Positions 11,464 through 22,728 of a stretch of 64,000 nt of DNA are shown here, piece after piece. This stretch comes from Dillenia suffruticosa (lineage: Eukaryota > Streptophyta > Magnoliopsida > Dilleniales > Dilleniaceae), in assembly GCA_033439265.1 (NCBI GenBank), contig JAVTVX010000017.1, positions 3,691,001 to 3,755,000 of the forward strand. The letters are read 5' to 3'. The notes under the pieces were generated by a model. The model saw nothing but the letters and a program-made list of their open reading frames with translations, was not told the DNA's origin and ran no database searches. A program made the translations under genes and the position numbers. Positions within the stretch are counted from its first letter, which is position 1. Every line of letters starts with the position of its first letter.

Positions 11464-13275
11464 TGCATCCATAAAAGAAAAGTTGTCAAAAAATGATTCT
11501 TAAAAAATTTTTGAATTCATTTTGGTCAAAAGACATCAAATCACCATGAAGGCAGCACAAACCCACTAATGCTTCCCTTCCTTTTCAGAATCAAAGTCCC
11601 TGGAAGTGTTAAAACAATCTAAGGACAACACCAATTGTCTCCTGGAATCCTGAAAGGATCATTCCACATTCTTGATGCAATGGGCATTCAAGGCCTCCTC
11701 AGTACTTCCTTAGTTGTAAAAAAAACATCAATCTTGTTATGCAACAGAAACCAGACTAAAGTTATAATTCAGGAGGGAACTCTTGGCCTGCCAAACAAAC
11801 TTTTCCTTTGATATTAACTATTCTGGGTAATAGAAGTAAAATACAATTTAATGCAAGACCTATCTCCTAGTATGATTTGGTGCAAGAAAGGAAAATAAGA
11901 TAAATATGCGGTTAGTCATGGGATAAACGAAATGCCTTTTTCTTTGGATTGGAAGAGGGGGTTTGAAGGGGACCTTTATCAAAAGGTTAAAAAAAAGGAA
12001 AGAAACAAAAGAATAAGAAGTTTCTGCGAGAGGAAATAATATAATGGTTAGGAAAGAACACCCTTAGCATACAAAAAAGAGAAAATTGTCATGACCTATG
12101 CTACAATGAGTGTGAATGCTGAAGAAATTTCTCACTCTGACCAATTAAAATTTTCTGCACCAACTTAGGAAACAAAAAACCATGTAGATAGCCCTAAAAC
12201 CTGTTGGACATTGTGTTAAAAAAGGCCAGGATTTAGCAATAGCAGCTGATAACTTTGACAAAGTGATCAAACAACGAACAACCATAACAATCGGTGAAAC
12301 CTATTCTTAGCATAAAACATATGCATGCAGAAAATAGGAAAATTTAGAAGGCATTCAATTGCCATATAAAGAGCACTTTGAGCAGCTCAAAATTAACTCA
12401 TTCAGAAACCAAGGAACATATGCTATATGATGGTTCTCATGGTTGTCTTTGCAATCTGATGAAACAATCTAATTTTTGGACAATCTGAAGACAGGTTCAT
12501 GCCACCTTAAAGAAAATTCAGACGAGAAATTCAAAAAATTGTTCAAATGAATCATTAAGAATCAAAGCTAATGTCCCAACTCCCCACCAAGACAATTGCG
12601 GCACAAAAAGGGCATCTCAAGCCGTTTCTTGTTCATTCTCGAAACATGTTTAGACGAAGGGACAAATCTAGACAGATGTTTTTTTTGGGGGGGGGGGAGG
12701 GCAGTCGCCCAGGGAGATGATAGCTAAGGTGGTCATTCATGATATCAAAAAAACCAATATAAGTGAGAAAAATTCTAAATTGAGCCCACAAAGATTAAAA
12801 GAGAAAATAAACAACCATTGACACTGACATAACAGACTTGGCAGATGTTGGCAACTCCTTCACGCTACAAAAGATCTCAGCTATTTGAATTTTGAGTTCT
12901 GTGAAAAATATAACAGTTGCAGGAACAAAAACGAAGGGGCTCAATTAAAAGAAGGAAGAGGAAAAAGCATAAAACTAAAGAGAAATAGAATGACTTGAGA
13001 TTAGGATTGGATATCTTCAAACTCGTCGAGAAAGTCTGCAGAAACTGAACTGAAAAGTTGTATGAGACTAGATACCTACAGTTTTGGGCTTATAACATGT
13101 TCAGCTAAGGGAAACTCTAGAACAGGAACCTTTTGTACTTCAAAATATGACAGAATTGAGCTACAACAAATAACAGGTGTTATCCAAATCACAGGTTAAA
13201 CAAACAGAGAAATGGACACTAACCACACATTATGCAAAGTTTGAGTCCCATAACAAGACATAAAACTACCAGGCT
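11464..13275. other. spacer between the two duplicated blocks
   Basis: About 1.8 kb with no gene seen. It is A-rich on the plus strand. It contains a T-run followed by a G-run and GGGCAGTCGCCC at about 12680-12712, which may be a small retroposed fragment, but no clear target-site duplication was found. Confidence 0.4.
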
Positions 13276-15417
13276 GATTGTGTCAAATGGATACACACTA
13301 AAGAAAAATGCATATGATCAATTCCTTATGAGGAATATATGTGTTGCTTTAAGTTTGCTGGGAGTATCACCTGATCCACAGCACCTATTGCTACCCCATG
13401 TGCAGTGAAAAAAGATTATGACAAACGGAAGCAAATTACCAGCCTAACCTGTTATTGCCTCTTTACCAAGCTGGTTATCAAATGAGTATCGATTAATTAT
13501 CCCCTGTTGTGAGGAATGACAATCCCCTGAGGTAATCATATGATTGAGTCCACTTCTCCTTGTTTTTTTCACAATCTTTCATCTTAAAAAACTGCAACAG
13601 CATAAAACAGGTCACTTAGAATAGAAAATAAGTAAGAGATATGTCAGATCGTGGCTTCTTGCGTTAGATTTTGGAAACAGTGTGTGTAATAAAGTTAATG
13701 ACTTTTCACTTTTCTGATGACACTCGTATTCTGCCTCGCCATCCATAACACTGTGAGGTATGTCAAAATCACATCACCTAATCCATTCACAAGGCTTACA
13801 TTGAAAACTGCAGTTGTGTCTGTCTATGTAGAGACCACGATACCTCCTTTAACATGTGTTGCAATATATTGTCTGGTTTCTAAACACAGCTCTATACTTC
13901 TTTTCTAACATGAAAAAATAAAGAATAAATATATGAGCACAACTATTAGCAACGGCGGAGTAAATTGAAGAACACAGAAAATGCAACAGGTGAAGGATGG
14001 CATGGAATCTTTTACGGTGGGCTCTAAGATGAATTAAGTGCTTTCAGGAATGGTGCAAACTGCATGGTAGCAGAGGAAATCATGATACACCCTAGGAAAT
14101 TGTTTGATATAAACAACTACAAGCAAAGAGGGAAAGGAAAATTTACCTTACTTTTAGCACCGAAGGCTACTGCACACAGAAATTGCTGAAGATATCCGGG
14201 ACCAAATGACTGAATATACACAAACCAGCGCATCCAAGCCATCTTGTGTAATGATCATGGCGAAGCTGTGATGATGATATTCAGAATGCAACCAGTTTGA
14301 AAACATAGCAGCAGTTATATGTCTTATCCAAGAGCATGACAAGGAAGACAAGATGATCTCAGTGAAGTTATGACCTTGATGTCAGTGATGAGATTCCTAG
14401 AAGAAGGACAAAACCATCACTAGAATTGCTTCAGACTATGGCAACTGAAGTTCATGCATATAAAACCAAAGAGTCATGCCGGTTAAAGCGTACTCAATCT
14501 CAGATTGGTGGATGCTAAAGTTTTGTGCCACCAGAGTCTAGTAGAAGGCTTCTCCTCTTCCAGGCCTGAGATTGGTCATGTCATGCGACACCACTGGGCA
14601 TCAACTAGAAAAGGTTAATATTTACTAATTGATTGAAAGGTAATTATCTTCAAGTAATCATCTTCAAGTAATCATGAAGAAAGTTATAATTACCTAGTCA
14701 ACTAGAAGATACACATCAGCATGATTAGACAAACAATGGGACCCAGAGGAAAACACAGGATGCTATGTCTTAGGAGCAAAGACAATCAGAACAGACTTTA
14801 TCAAGTAGAACGGATTATAATTTTCTATTTTAGCTTACTAATAACGATTTTTAGTTCATCAGACGTTTCATCTTCTGTCAGGGGAAGGGCTTCAAGCGAA
14901 GTGCTTTTTAGTTCAAAAAGAAAGTAAACGAAAATGATAAGCATTATAATGGGAGGGTGGAGAACTCATAAAGAATGCATAAACTGCATAAAATAGTGGA
15001 TCATCACACTTATCCAGAGTTCAATCAACAAATATTAACCTACAAAGCAGAATATTCATCGACTTGCCTGCAACTTACTAGCATTTCTCCAAACATATCT
15101 TCACACTGACTTAATATTCATAATATTTCATCAAAATAGAAAGTTTAGTCATGGGCAGTACAGATCGACAAAGATAGACGAAGGAGGAAATGTTAAGTCT
15201 TCATATTTCTTTTGTTTTCTATCATGTTCAAAGAATGATGAAAATTTTTGAATTCTAATTATGCTTCAATACCAATAAGTTCTTCAAAAGCTTAGCATTA
15301 CCATGATAGCAAGAAGACTACCCGTAGAATTGGCAATAAAGGGGAAACTGCAAACAAGAACCACAAGAGTCAAATTGCAAAACCTTAACAACAGATCAAA
15401 CTACAAAGTACTATCAT
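13276..15417. repeat. 2.1-kb duplicated block, copy B
   Basis: Second copy of the block at 9297-11463, in the same orientation. It has its own small changes: a local duplication of CTTCAAGTAATCAT near 14650, and loss of an acceptor-like CAG (now CAC) near 13407 that copy A retains. Confidence 0.85.
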
Positions 15418-16060
15418 GATTAGGAACGATCGCCCTTTAACTTCTTACATTCTCAGAAGTCTCCTGCCAGTGCGAGCCCAAAGAAAGGACGACTTCTGAT
15501 ATCTACAATGTGGTTGATGACTGATACAGTGATCGGAGGGACAACCTAAACGGGGATAGAATATTTTGAGGAAAAAACACTAGGTAGAAATTTGATAATT
15601 TCAGATTTAAAAAGGAAAAAAAAATGAAAGAAATGCAAAACCCAAACTCAAATCAAGAAAATAAAAGAAAATGTCGTATCAATAAAAAGGGATGCCCTAG
15701 AAATTTTGAAAATACAACTTGAAAAAATGATTGACTGTGTATATACATAAATAGAACATGAGAGAGAGAGAGAGAGAGAATGTAGAGTCAAGATGCATTT
15801 TTCATCGGTTCTTGACTGCGTAAGTATGTAATTACTGTTGAAAGAAAATACCATAAGCAATAAGAATTGGTCGTTTCACCCGATCAAACAGCACTGGTCG
15901 ATTCCAATTTCTTCTTGTGAAACCCAAAAAGGAAGATGAGAGAGAAGAAGAATGTAGACCCGACCCATTTCTTCTCCCGGAACCGAAGAAAGGAAGACGG
16001 GATAGAGACAGACAAATTGAGACGAGAGAGGGGGGAAGGGTGAGAATATTTTCAACGGCC

Positions 16061-17558
16061 AGGGGGAGAGAATTAGAAACATTTTATTTTATTTTAAAAG
16101 TCGACAACTGTTACAAGGGTACTTTCGTAATTGCACAAATTTTATTTCAAAATTCATATGCTTAGGGGCGAGCGTCCAAGAAGGAAGGGTACGTTTGTAA
16201 TTTTATATGACAGCTGGAAAGAAAAATTATACCACCTTTATTAATCCGTCCTTTAATTCTGAAATTTAAAACTTGTCTTCGCAAACTTAAATTCTTAAAA
16301 GAAAATTTTATAATTTTATAAAAATTAATAAGTATAAATAAAATGAGGCCTAGCCATTTTCTAATAAATATTAGAACAAACATTCAACTTAGACACCAAT
16401 AATTATGTTTTTCCATTTTTTTTAATTTAAAAAATAAAGAAAATAATTGTTTACAAATTTTACATCATATGCAATCAAATTCTTTCTAGAATTCACAAAC
16501 ATCTTAATTCTAAGCAATTACAATAAGCTGATTAAAATATTAATATTTTGTCAAATAGTTATCACCTGAAATTTATTTTAGAGTTTTTTTTTTTTCTCTA
16601 ATAAACAAAAATAAGTACCCAATAAAGAAATTCAAAATATTCAACAATGTACTAAATTAAATTTAAAAGTGCGAATAATTTAAATAAATTCATTATTTTA
16701 CTATTTTGGGAAGTGACGAAATTAATATGAGCCAGCGCCAAGAATGGATTAAAGAAACCACCATGCTCAGAGTCAGCAAGTTCCCTGTCCATAATACAAA
16801 ATGTGCGCCAAGTGCCCTTGATAGTCAAATTCTATTAATTTATTTGTGCCCTCTTCATGGGGCGCCATGGAAGTCAGGGTTTTTTTTTTTTGTTTTCTTA
16901 AAATACATTAAATGCCCATGATAGAGCTTCAGATTTAGTTTAACTAGAATGACTTTAAAAAAAAAAAAAAAATCTTTCTTAATTAAACTAATTAAGAGTT
17001 GAATTTCAGTTCTAGTAATTTCTAACACCTAAACCCCTAAAAATAATCCTGCGTCACTCTTTCACTCAAAAAAGAAAAAAAAAATGCCTCAGGTGACTTG
17101 GAATATTCAGAGGTAAATCAGTAAAAGGTGGATGGATGCAATGGGTGGGATCATCCTCTAATTACTACTTCAGAAACCAATACTTGAGGGCTGTTCATAC
17201 ATCTCCTGTATGTTAATCTGCCCAAATATAAAGACTGGAGAGAAAATAGCAAAGAAAGGATTTCAAAGGAAAACTATGTTTCTGTTTGTTTTGTGGGTGT
17301 ACAAAGAAGAAAATACGCCATGGGAGTGGACAAAAGAGGGTGCAGAGTAAGGATTCGTCTCGCCCCAAACTGAGGATGGCTGTCATACTCTATCTCAAGC
17401 ACTATATGAAGTAACTATTGGTATCATCTGTCAAGAAAACACATGAGAGAGAGAGAGAGAGAGAGAGAGATTGAAAGATACATCTCAAAGAAAATCCAAA
17501 GCCAAGAAAATAATAGCATGATTGGCCTGAAAATGAGCCTTCCCCTCAATTCAGTGTT
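16061..17558. other. AT-rich intergenic stretch
   Basis: No gene seen. AT-rich DNA with several A- and T-runs, and a GA microsatellite at about 17454-17470, just before the gypsy gag relic. Confidence 0.55.
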
Positions 17559-17840
17559 ATGGCAAGTGGTGGTCTCATTTACACATGCGTGCCGCTAAAT
17601 AAAAAATTTGGAGTTGCAACTACAGTGAACAAACATGCTTCCATTTGGAGGGAAAATTTAAGGACGCCACAGCGGATTGTCACATGGGCGAAGATGAAGA
17701 AGGAGCTTAAGAAAACGTTTCTTCCTGCAAGATACACGCGGGACTCTTTCTACTGGCTCCACGACTTCAAACAAAAACGTGACTATTTAGAGTTGAGTTA
17801 TGAAAGATACGTAACAAAAGTTGCATTGATCCTAAGTTAG
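17559..17840 (+). pseudogene. Ty3/gypsy gag fragment
   Basis: The 93-residue frame matches part of the retrotransposon gag domain. Recognisable segments are TWAKMKKELKKTFLP, followed by ARYTRDSFYWLHDFKQ, corresponding to the family pattern W..MK..L...F.P..Y...........L.Q. Nucleocapsid and the rest of Gag are missing. It is the left part of a decayed element whose protease lies at about 20100-20460. Without the CACTA insertion at 18480-20042 the two would be about 700 bp apart, a plausible gag-protease spacing. Confidence 0.7.
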
Positions 17841-18479
17841 CATGATTGATAGGCTGGATTAATTGTTGATACATTTTAGTACTAACAAAAAAGTTAAACT
17901 CTTTTGATTATTTGACAATTATATAATTATAAAGTTTCATATATAATTCAAGTAGAAGATTATTGAATTATTAATCTAACGTTGGTTTTATATGTAAAAT
18001 AATTATATAATTCATACTGTCATCTAAGGCAAACCCATATGAAAGTGATTTAATAAATTCAAAATTTTGATATTTTGGGTTTAATGTATCTAATAGGATA
18101 TGAAAATAAATAAATGTATAAATCTCAATGGACATTTACTATTTATGATGAGTTAAATAAGAAATGTCAAAAGGTGATTTAAGAATAGTTGGCACAAACC
18201 AAACATATAGATTTGGAAGGTAAAAGTACTCTATAGCTCTAAATGGGTTATGTTTCTCAGGTCAATGCATCACTCTACTTTTCTAATACCACCATCACAC
18301 AGAGAGTTTTGTGACGATACATTTGACTTGAAAGGCTGAATCCGGGACTTTGTCCGGATCACGATCTCATTTGATTCATTTCTTCGACTATGGAATCAAG
18401 TATACTATTTCTATTTGATCTAAATTTAAGTTTATGCAATTAAGTTTTAATTTTTGTAATTTAACATGATATTTGATAT
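17841..18479. other. decayed DNA between gag fragment and CACTA element
   Basis: No open frame of note. Probably mutated internal sequence of the gypsy element. TAT at 18477-18479 is the left target-site duplication of the CACTA element. Confidence 0.45.
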
Positions 18480-20042
18480 CACTACTAGAAAATATGGTTT
18501 TTGCGACGAAAAATTACCGATGGAAAAATATCCGTAAGTAATAGTGACGGATTTATGACGAATTAACGTTGGATCTTTTACCGAGAGATTAGTGACGGAT
18601 ATTAGCGACGAAAATATTTCTGTCGCTAAAATCTTAAAAAAAAAAATTATAAAATTATTAGCGACGGATTATCGATAAAATTTTTAGCGACGGAAACGAC
18701 GGAAATATTCCGTTGCTAACTTCCGTCGGTGAATTGGTGAAGAAAAAAAAATTAAAAAAAGAAATGTAAAGGCTTTAGCGACGAATTAGCGACGGACTAC
18801 CAACGGAAAATTAGCGACGGATTACCAACGGAAAATTAGCGACAGATTACCGACTGATTAGGGTTGGATTTTTTTATTTTTTATTTTTTATTTTTTTTAT
18901 TTTTTTATTTTTAATTTTATTTAATAATTCTTATTAATTTTTTTTATTTTGCAAAGAATAATAGTATTTTATTTTTGTAAATTTTTTATTATTTTATTTT
19001 AAGTAATAATAAAATTATTTTATTATTTTATAATAAAATTTTTTTAATTTTTAATTTTTAATTTTATTTAATAATTCTTATTATTTTTATTTTATTTTGT
19101 AAAGAATAATATTATTTTATTTTTGTAAATTTTTTATTATTTTATTTTAAGTAATAATAAAATTATTTTATTATTTTATAATAAATTTTTTTTAAATTTT
19201 TAAATTTTAAATTTTATTTAATAATTCTTATTATTTTTATTTTATTTTGTAAAGAATAATATTATTTTATTTTTTAAAATTTATTATTATTTTATTTTAA
19301 GTAATAATAAAATTATTTTATTATTTTATAATAAATTATTTTTCATTTTTTAATTTTTAATTTTATTTAATAATTCTTATTAATTTTATTTTATTTTGCA
19401 AAGAATAATTTTATTTTATTTTTTAAAATTTTTTATTATTTTATTTTAAGTAATAATAAAATTATTTTATTATTTTATAATAAATTATAATTTTATATTA
19501 TTTTAATATTATTAAGAAATAAGAAATATAGATAATAAGTAAAAAAGAAAAAAATTTATAAGTACGTAGCTTCTTTGGTTTAGTGGCAAAAGATCTCTTA
19601 CACCATCTTGTGCGCATAGTTCGATTCTCACCTCCAGCAAGTGTAAGTGGGTGGTTGGTTGTCCGTCGCTGATCCGACGTTAATATTTGTGATGGAAAAA
19701 AAATCAGTCGCTGAAAATTAACGGGATCACTTTTTACGACGGTGGTTGTGTTTTTTTTTTTTCTTTTTCCATAACTCAAATTGGTGATGGATCAGGATCC
19801 ATCGCTAATATCAGCGACGGATTAAATCCGTCACTGATCCAACGCTGATATTTATGACGGAAAAAAAATCAGTCGCTAAAAATTAGCGGGATCACTTTTT
19901 ACGACGGATTTAGAGTCAGAAAAAATCCGTCGCTGATACCATTCAGCGACGAAAAAAATCCATCGCTGATATCTTTCAGCGACGGAAAAAAGACTTTCAG
20001 TAACGGATCTTTCCGTCGCTGAAAGTCCATTTTCTAGTAGTG
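18480..20042. mobile_element. non-autonomous CACTA (En/Spm) transposon, 1,563 bp
   Basis: Perfect 13-bp terminal inverted repeats CACTACTAGAAAA/TTTTCTAGTAGTG, with a 3-bp target-site duplication TAT (18477-18479 and 20043-20045). Both subterminal regions are packed with copies of TTAGCGACGGA/TCCGTCGCTAA and close variants, as expected of CACTA transposase-binding arrays. The centre (about 18900-19490) holds four tandem copies of an AT-rich unit of roughly 140 bp. A tRNA-promoter-like module follows (box A TGGTTTAGTGGC at 19576-19587, box B AGTTCGATTCT at 19618-19628). No transposase is encoded. Confidence 0.92.
18900..19490. repeat. four tandem ~140-bp AT-rich units inside the CACTA element
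   Basis: Each unit contains TTATTTAATAATTCTTATTA, then AAAGAATAAT, then AGTAATAATAAAATTATTTT. The element at 36118-37214 has only about two such units. Confidence 0.8.
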
Positions 20043-20099
20043 TATGGTTTTGTATTAAATTTATTTTTCCCAACAAGAAACTCTTGTTATTCGGATAAG

Positions 20100-20460
20100 T
20101 CTTGGCAATTCACATGGAGAATGAATCATGGCTATACCATAATATTTTCCATACTCAGTGTACCTCAAGTGAAAGGGTTTGCAATGTTATCATTGATGGC
20201 AGAAGCTGTGAAAATGTCCTAGCTGCAAACATGGTGGACAAATTGAATCTCGTAACAGAACTTCACATTCATCCTTACAAGTTCTCTTGGCTTAAGAAGG
20301 AGACGAGATACTTGTAAAAAGACGTTGTTTATTCAGTTCTCTAGTGGTTCACATTACAAGGATGAAACTTGTTATGTAGACGTCAATGATGAAAACAACA
20401 ACAATGTTTGCATGACTACGAAGACAGTGCAGAAATCCAGTGGTCTGCTACATGTAACTT
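20100..20460 (+). pseudogene. Ty3/gypsy protease (retropepsin) fragment
   Basis: The frame beginning at 20102 reads NIFHTQCTSS, then VCNVIIDGRSCENV, then HPYKFSWLKK. This is the N-terminal half of a plant gypsy retropepsin; the catalytic D-G/S-G/S-S motif appears as DGRS. After a frame change near 20320, further similarity (SSGSHYKDETCYVDV) continues to about 20460. No reverse transcriptase or LTR was found. The relic ends about 50 bp from the stop codon of the second BAHD gene. Confidence 0.68.
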
Positions 20461-20509
20461 AAGAATGTGAATGAAAGCTCATGCTTATACATGACATAAT
20501 GCAGGCGGC

Positions 20510-21877
20510 TTAATTAGAAAAAACAACTGCACCCATGAACTCCTCGTCCATATCAATATGGCTCATTGTAGCTGGGGAGAGGCAAACTTCTAGATCAACA
20601 CTTCCTTCCCCTTCACGCCCGGGGTATACCGACACTTTTCCATCAAACTTATTTGCATATCCACTGCGAATTGCCAGTGCTTTCCCCATGCCAAATTCAT
20701 TGCCGTACTTGTTAAATCTGGGTGAGCTGCCCATCATAATGTTGCAGGAAGCGAAGAACCTAGCAAACTTGTATATAAAGGGATTCTGCAGCCATAGTCC
20801 AAGCCACTCGTGTATTGCTTCATTTGTGTGGTTGATTACAGCCTGATGCAAAAGCCAAGCTGCCCAACCAAGGTCGTGTTCAAGTAGTTCCCCAGCTGTG
20901 GTGACCCCTCCCACGGTCTGAATTGCATTTCCGAAGTAGTTCTCAGGTAAAGGGGGATTCATTCTTGATCTGTTATTGATAGCCATCCTGCAAATGGTTG
21001 TCTGATCGGGCGGAAAGCAACGGGCCCTTGTAATGGACCTCCACACAAATGCACTTAAGGCCTGGAAAGATGATATTTCTTTGGTGTCGTGCCCTGCATT
21101 TGCCTTCGATTTAATTTTTGCTATGGATTCTGCTGAGAAATGGAAAATTCTTTCTCTGAGTTCAGGTGCTTCACATCTGCTTATGAATTCATCCTGATGA
21201 GCAAAAGGAAGATTTATAATTGGACCAGAACCTTCGGGATACCAGCGCTTGAGGATAGGCGGACGCGAAATTGGGACATCCTTTCCCGAAGCTTGAAAGA
21301 TTTCAGACCACATATTGAAAAAGTGCCAATATGACGTTCCATCCACAATGGCATGGTTTGTGGAACATCCTATGAAGACACCGTCGATCAATTCTGTCAC
21401 CTGGATTGATAGCAAAGATCTAGAATGACCATCATGGTTGATAGCTCTATCATGATCAAAAAATGATTGGACAACAAAAGGAACATAAGTTGGTGAAAGA
21501 ATATCAGAAATTGTCAGATCCAATGATGCGTGTATAAATTTAGCACCAGGGCTGTTCTTGCAGTCCACAAAAATCACATAGGAGGGTGGGTTTTCATTCT
21601 TAAGGGTTGCAAGGCCGCCTGCCAGTGGGTAGAAGTGTACCAGAGCAATGGAGAGAGACTCCTTTAGTCTCTCCAATAGTGACGTAATTGAGAATTCTTG
21701 GTTCTCAATGACTTGAGGTTTGGAATAGAGTAAGCCCTTCTGAATATAGTGTACAGAGAGCATCGCAAGATCCCATATTCCCAAGTGAATGGGCTGCTCG
21801 ATTTCTTCAACAGCATCCAGTTCCCGAGGTTTGATATAGCATTCTGAGATCTGTTTAACAGTTGCAGAAGTTGCCAT
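20510..21877 (-). CDS. BAHD (HXXXD-type) acyltransferase, second paralogue
   Basis: Intact 455-residue, single-exon frame. The catalytic HXXXD motif is HAIVD (H175-D179) in STNHAIVDGTSYWHFF. The DFGWG-position motif is NEFGMG (393-398) in KYGNEFGMGKALAIRSG, as in the At3g50280-like BAHD clade. It aligns along its whole length with the protein at 5312-6664, for example through PFAHQDEFI, RERIFHFS, NYFGNAIQ versus DYFGNSLQ, and ANKFDGKV. The two are ancient paralogues rather than a recent duplication, because many residues differ. The role is acyl transfer from acyl-CoA in the cytosol; the substrate is unknown. The gene is read towards the gypsy relic just beyond its stop. Confidence 0.93.
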   Translation of the reverse strand: MATSATVKQISECYIKPRELDAVEEIEQPIHLGIWDLAMLSVHYIQKGLLYSKPQVIENQEFSITSLLERLKESLSIALVHFYPLAGGLATLKNENPPSYVIFVDCKNSPGAKFIHASLDLTISDILSPTYVPFVVQSFFDHDRAINHDGHSRSLLSIQVTELIDGVFIGCSTNHAIVDGTSYWHFFNMWSEIFQASGKDVPISRPPILKRWYPEGSGPIINLPFAHQDEFISRCEAPELRERIFHFSAESIAKIKSKANAGHDTKEISSFQALSAFVWRSITRARCFPPDQTTICRMAINNRSRMNPPLPENYFGNAIQTVGGVTTAGELLEHDLGWAAWLLHQAVINHTNEAIHEWLGLWLQNPFIYKFARFFASCNIMMGSSPRFNKYGNEFGMGKALAIRSGYANKFDGKVSVYPGREGEGSVDLEVCLSPATMSHIDMDEEFMGAVVFSN

Positions 21878-22728
21878 TTGATTTATGTTTAAGGATTTTA
21901 CTGCCTGGAGTACATGAACTCAACAGGCTAACTGTTCATGCAGTTGCATGATAGAATGGGTAAGTTCTTCATCTCAGAAAGTCAGAAATGAGTTTCTTAG
22001 ATGATTTTGTGATGGCTCGAGTAGGGTTGTTCCTGGCCTTTTTTTAAGTTATTCTATAATAATAAGCTCACCTTTCTCTACTTAAAAAAAAAAAAAGGAC
22101 TTCGAGGGTGGGTTTTCTTTCTTCAGCCGGTCCCTCGTGGCTCTTTTTTTTTTTTTTTTTTTTTCTCTCTGTTTCTTCTTTTGTCAAAACTTCAATGTTG
22201 AGTTTTCAAAAGCAGGCCTCCTGGAAAGAGGCCGAGCTTTTGTCTTATTTCATATTAAAAAAGGTATGGATCTCAGAGTTCGATGAGGCTTCTGTATGGT
22301 GAGGGCCCCAAAATGGTGCCATCGGGAACTGGCCCCTCAGCTCGGAGTCCCATTTTTTCAGTCTCTCTTTCACGTGAGCATGTTATGCCCCTGCATTGTG
22401 GACTCTGGTTTATTCTATTGCCATTACCCACTTCTTGGAATGTTCAATCTTTGATCTCTAAATTTCACAATTCTCTTATACTGTAAAGCCTTTGTATAAC
22501 CGATAATGTTGATTATACAAACTTTTTGCTCTTTCTTCCTAAACAAACAAGTTCTTGCTTTGAGTCCTCTAGGAAATAATTTTGAGATTAGCATTTAAGT
22601 CAACCTTTTTGGGTGGACGGCAACACACCGCACCTAACCCACCTACTACCGCCAAGGAAGTCTACCCAATAGGTCCAATGGAATGGGTAGGTAACCAAGT
22701 CATAGTTGGTCCATAATACAATGTGCTC
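21878..22728. other. upstream region of the second BAHD gene
   Basis: Non-coding. Contains a T-run of more than 20 bases at about 22143-22164 and no convincing gene. CAATGTGCTC at 22719-22728 is the left target-site duplication of the SINE that follows. Confidence 0.5.

Larger units (their letters stand above)
7301..16060 (-). other. possible unidentified minus-strand transcription unit
   Basis: Nearly 9 kb with no protein I recognise. The plus strand is A-rich throughout, so the minus strand has the T-rich composition of plant introns. Near 15.9-16.06 kb the minus strand has a CT-rich leader-like stretch. Near 15.43-15.55 kb it has a GC-richer segment preceded by a polypyrimidine-CCCCGTTTAG acceptor and followed by AATGTAAGAAG, a good donor. 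Other GC-richer islands with acceptor-like flanks occur near 9.37-9.43 and 7.94-8.02 kb. This could be a gene with short exons, a non-coding RNA, or the remains of a gene. The evidence is compositional only. Confidence 0.22.

Noticed and set aside
9748-13908. 63-codon open frames at 9748-9939 and 13717-13908, in matching positions of the duplicated blocks
   Set aside because: They start and end alike, but 18 of 63 residues differ and most differences change the amino acid. There is no sign of protein-level selection, and codons are ordinary AT-rich sequence.
17559-17840. Gag-like frame as a host gene
   Set aside because: The sequence pattern is that of gypsy Gag, and a protease relic lies downstream in the same orientation.
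19567-19640. A functional tRNA gene
   Set aside because: Boxes A and B are present, but the flanks do not pair into acceptor and anticodon stems that I could see, and the same module recurs in another CACTA copy.
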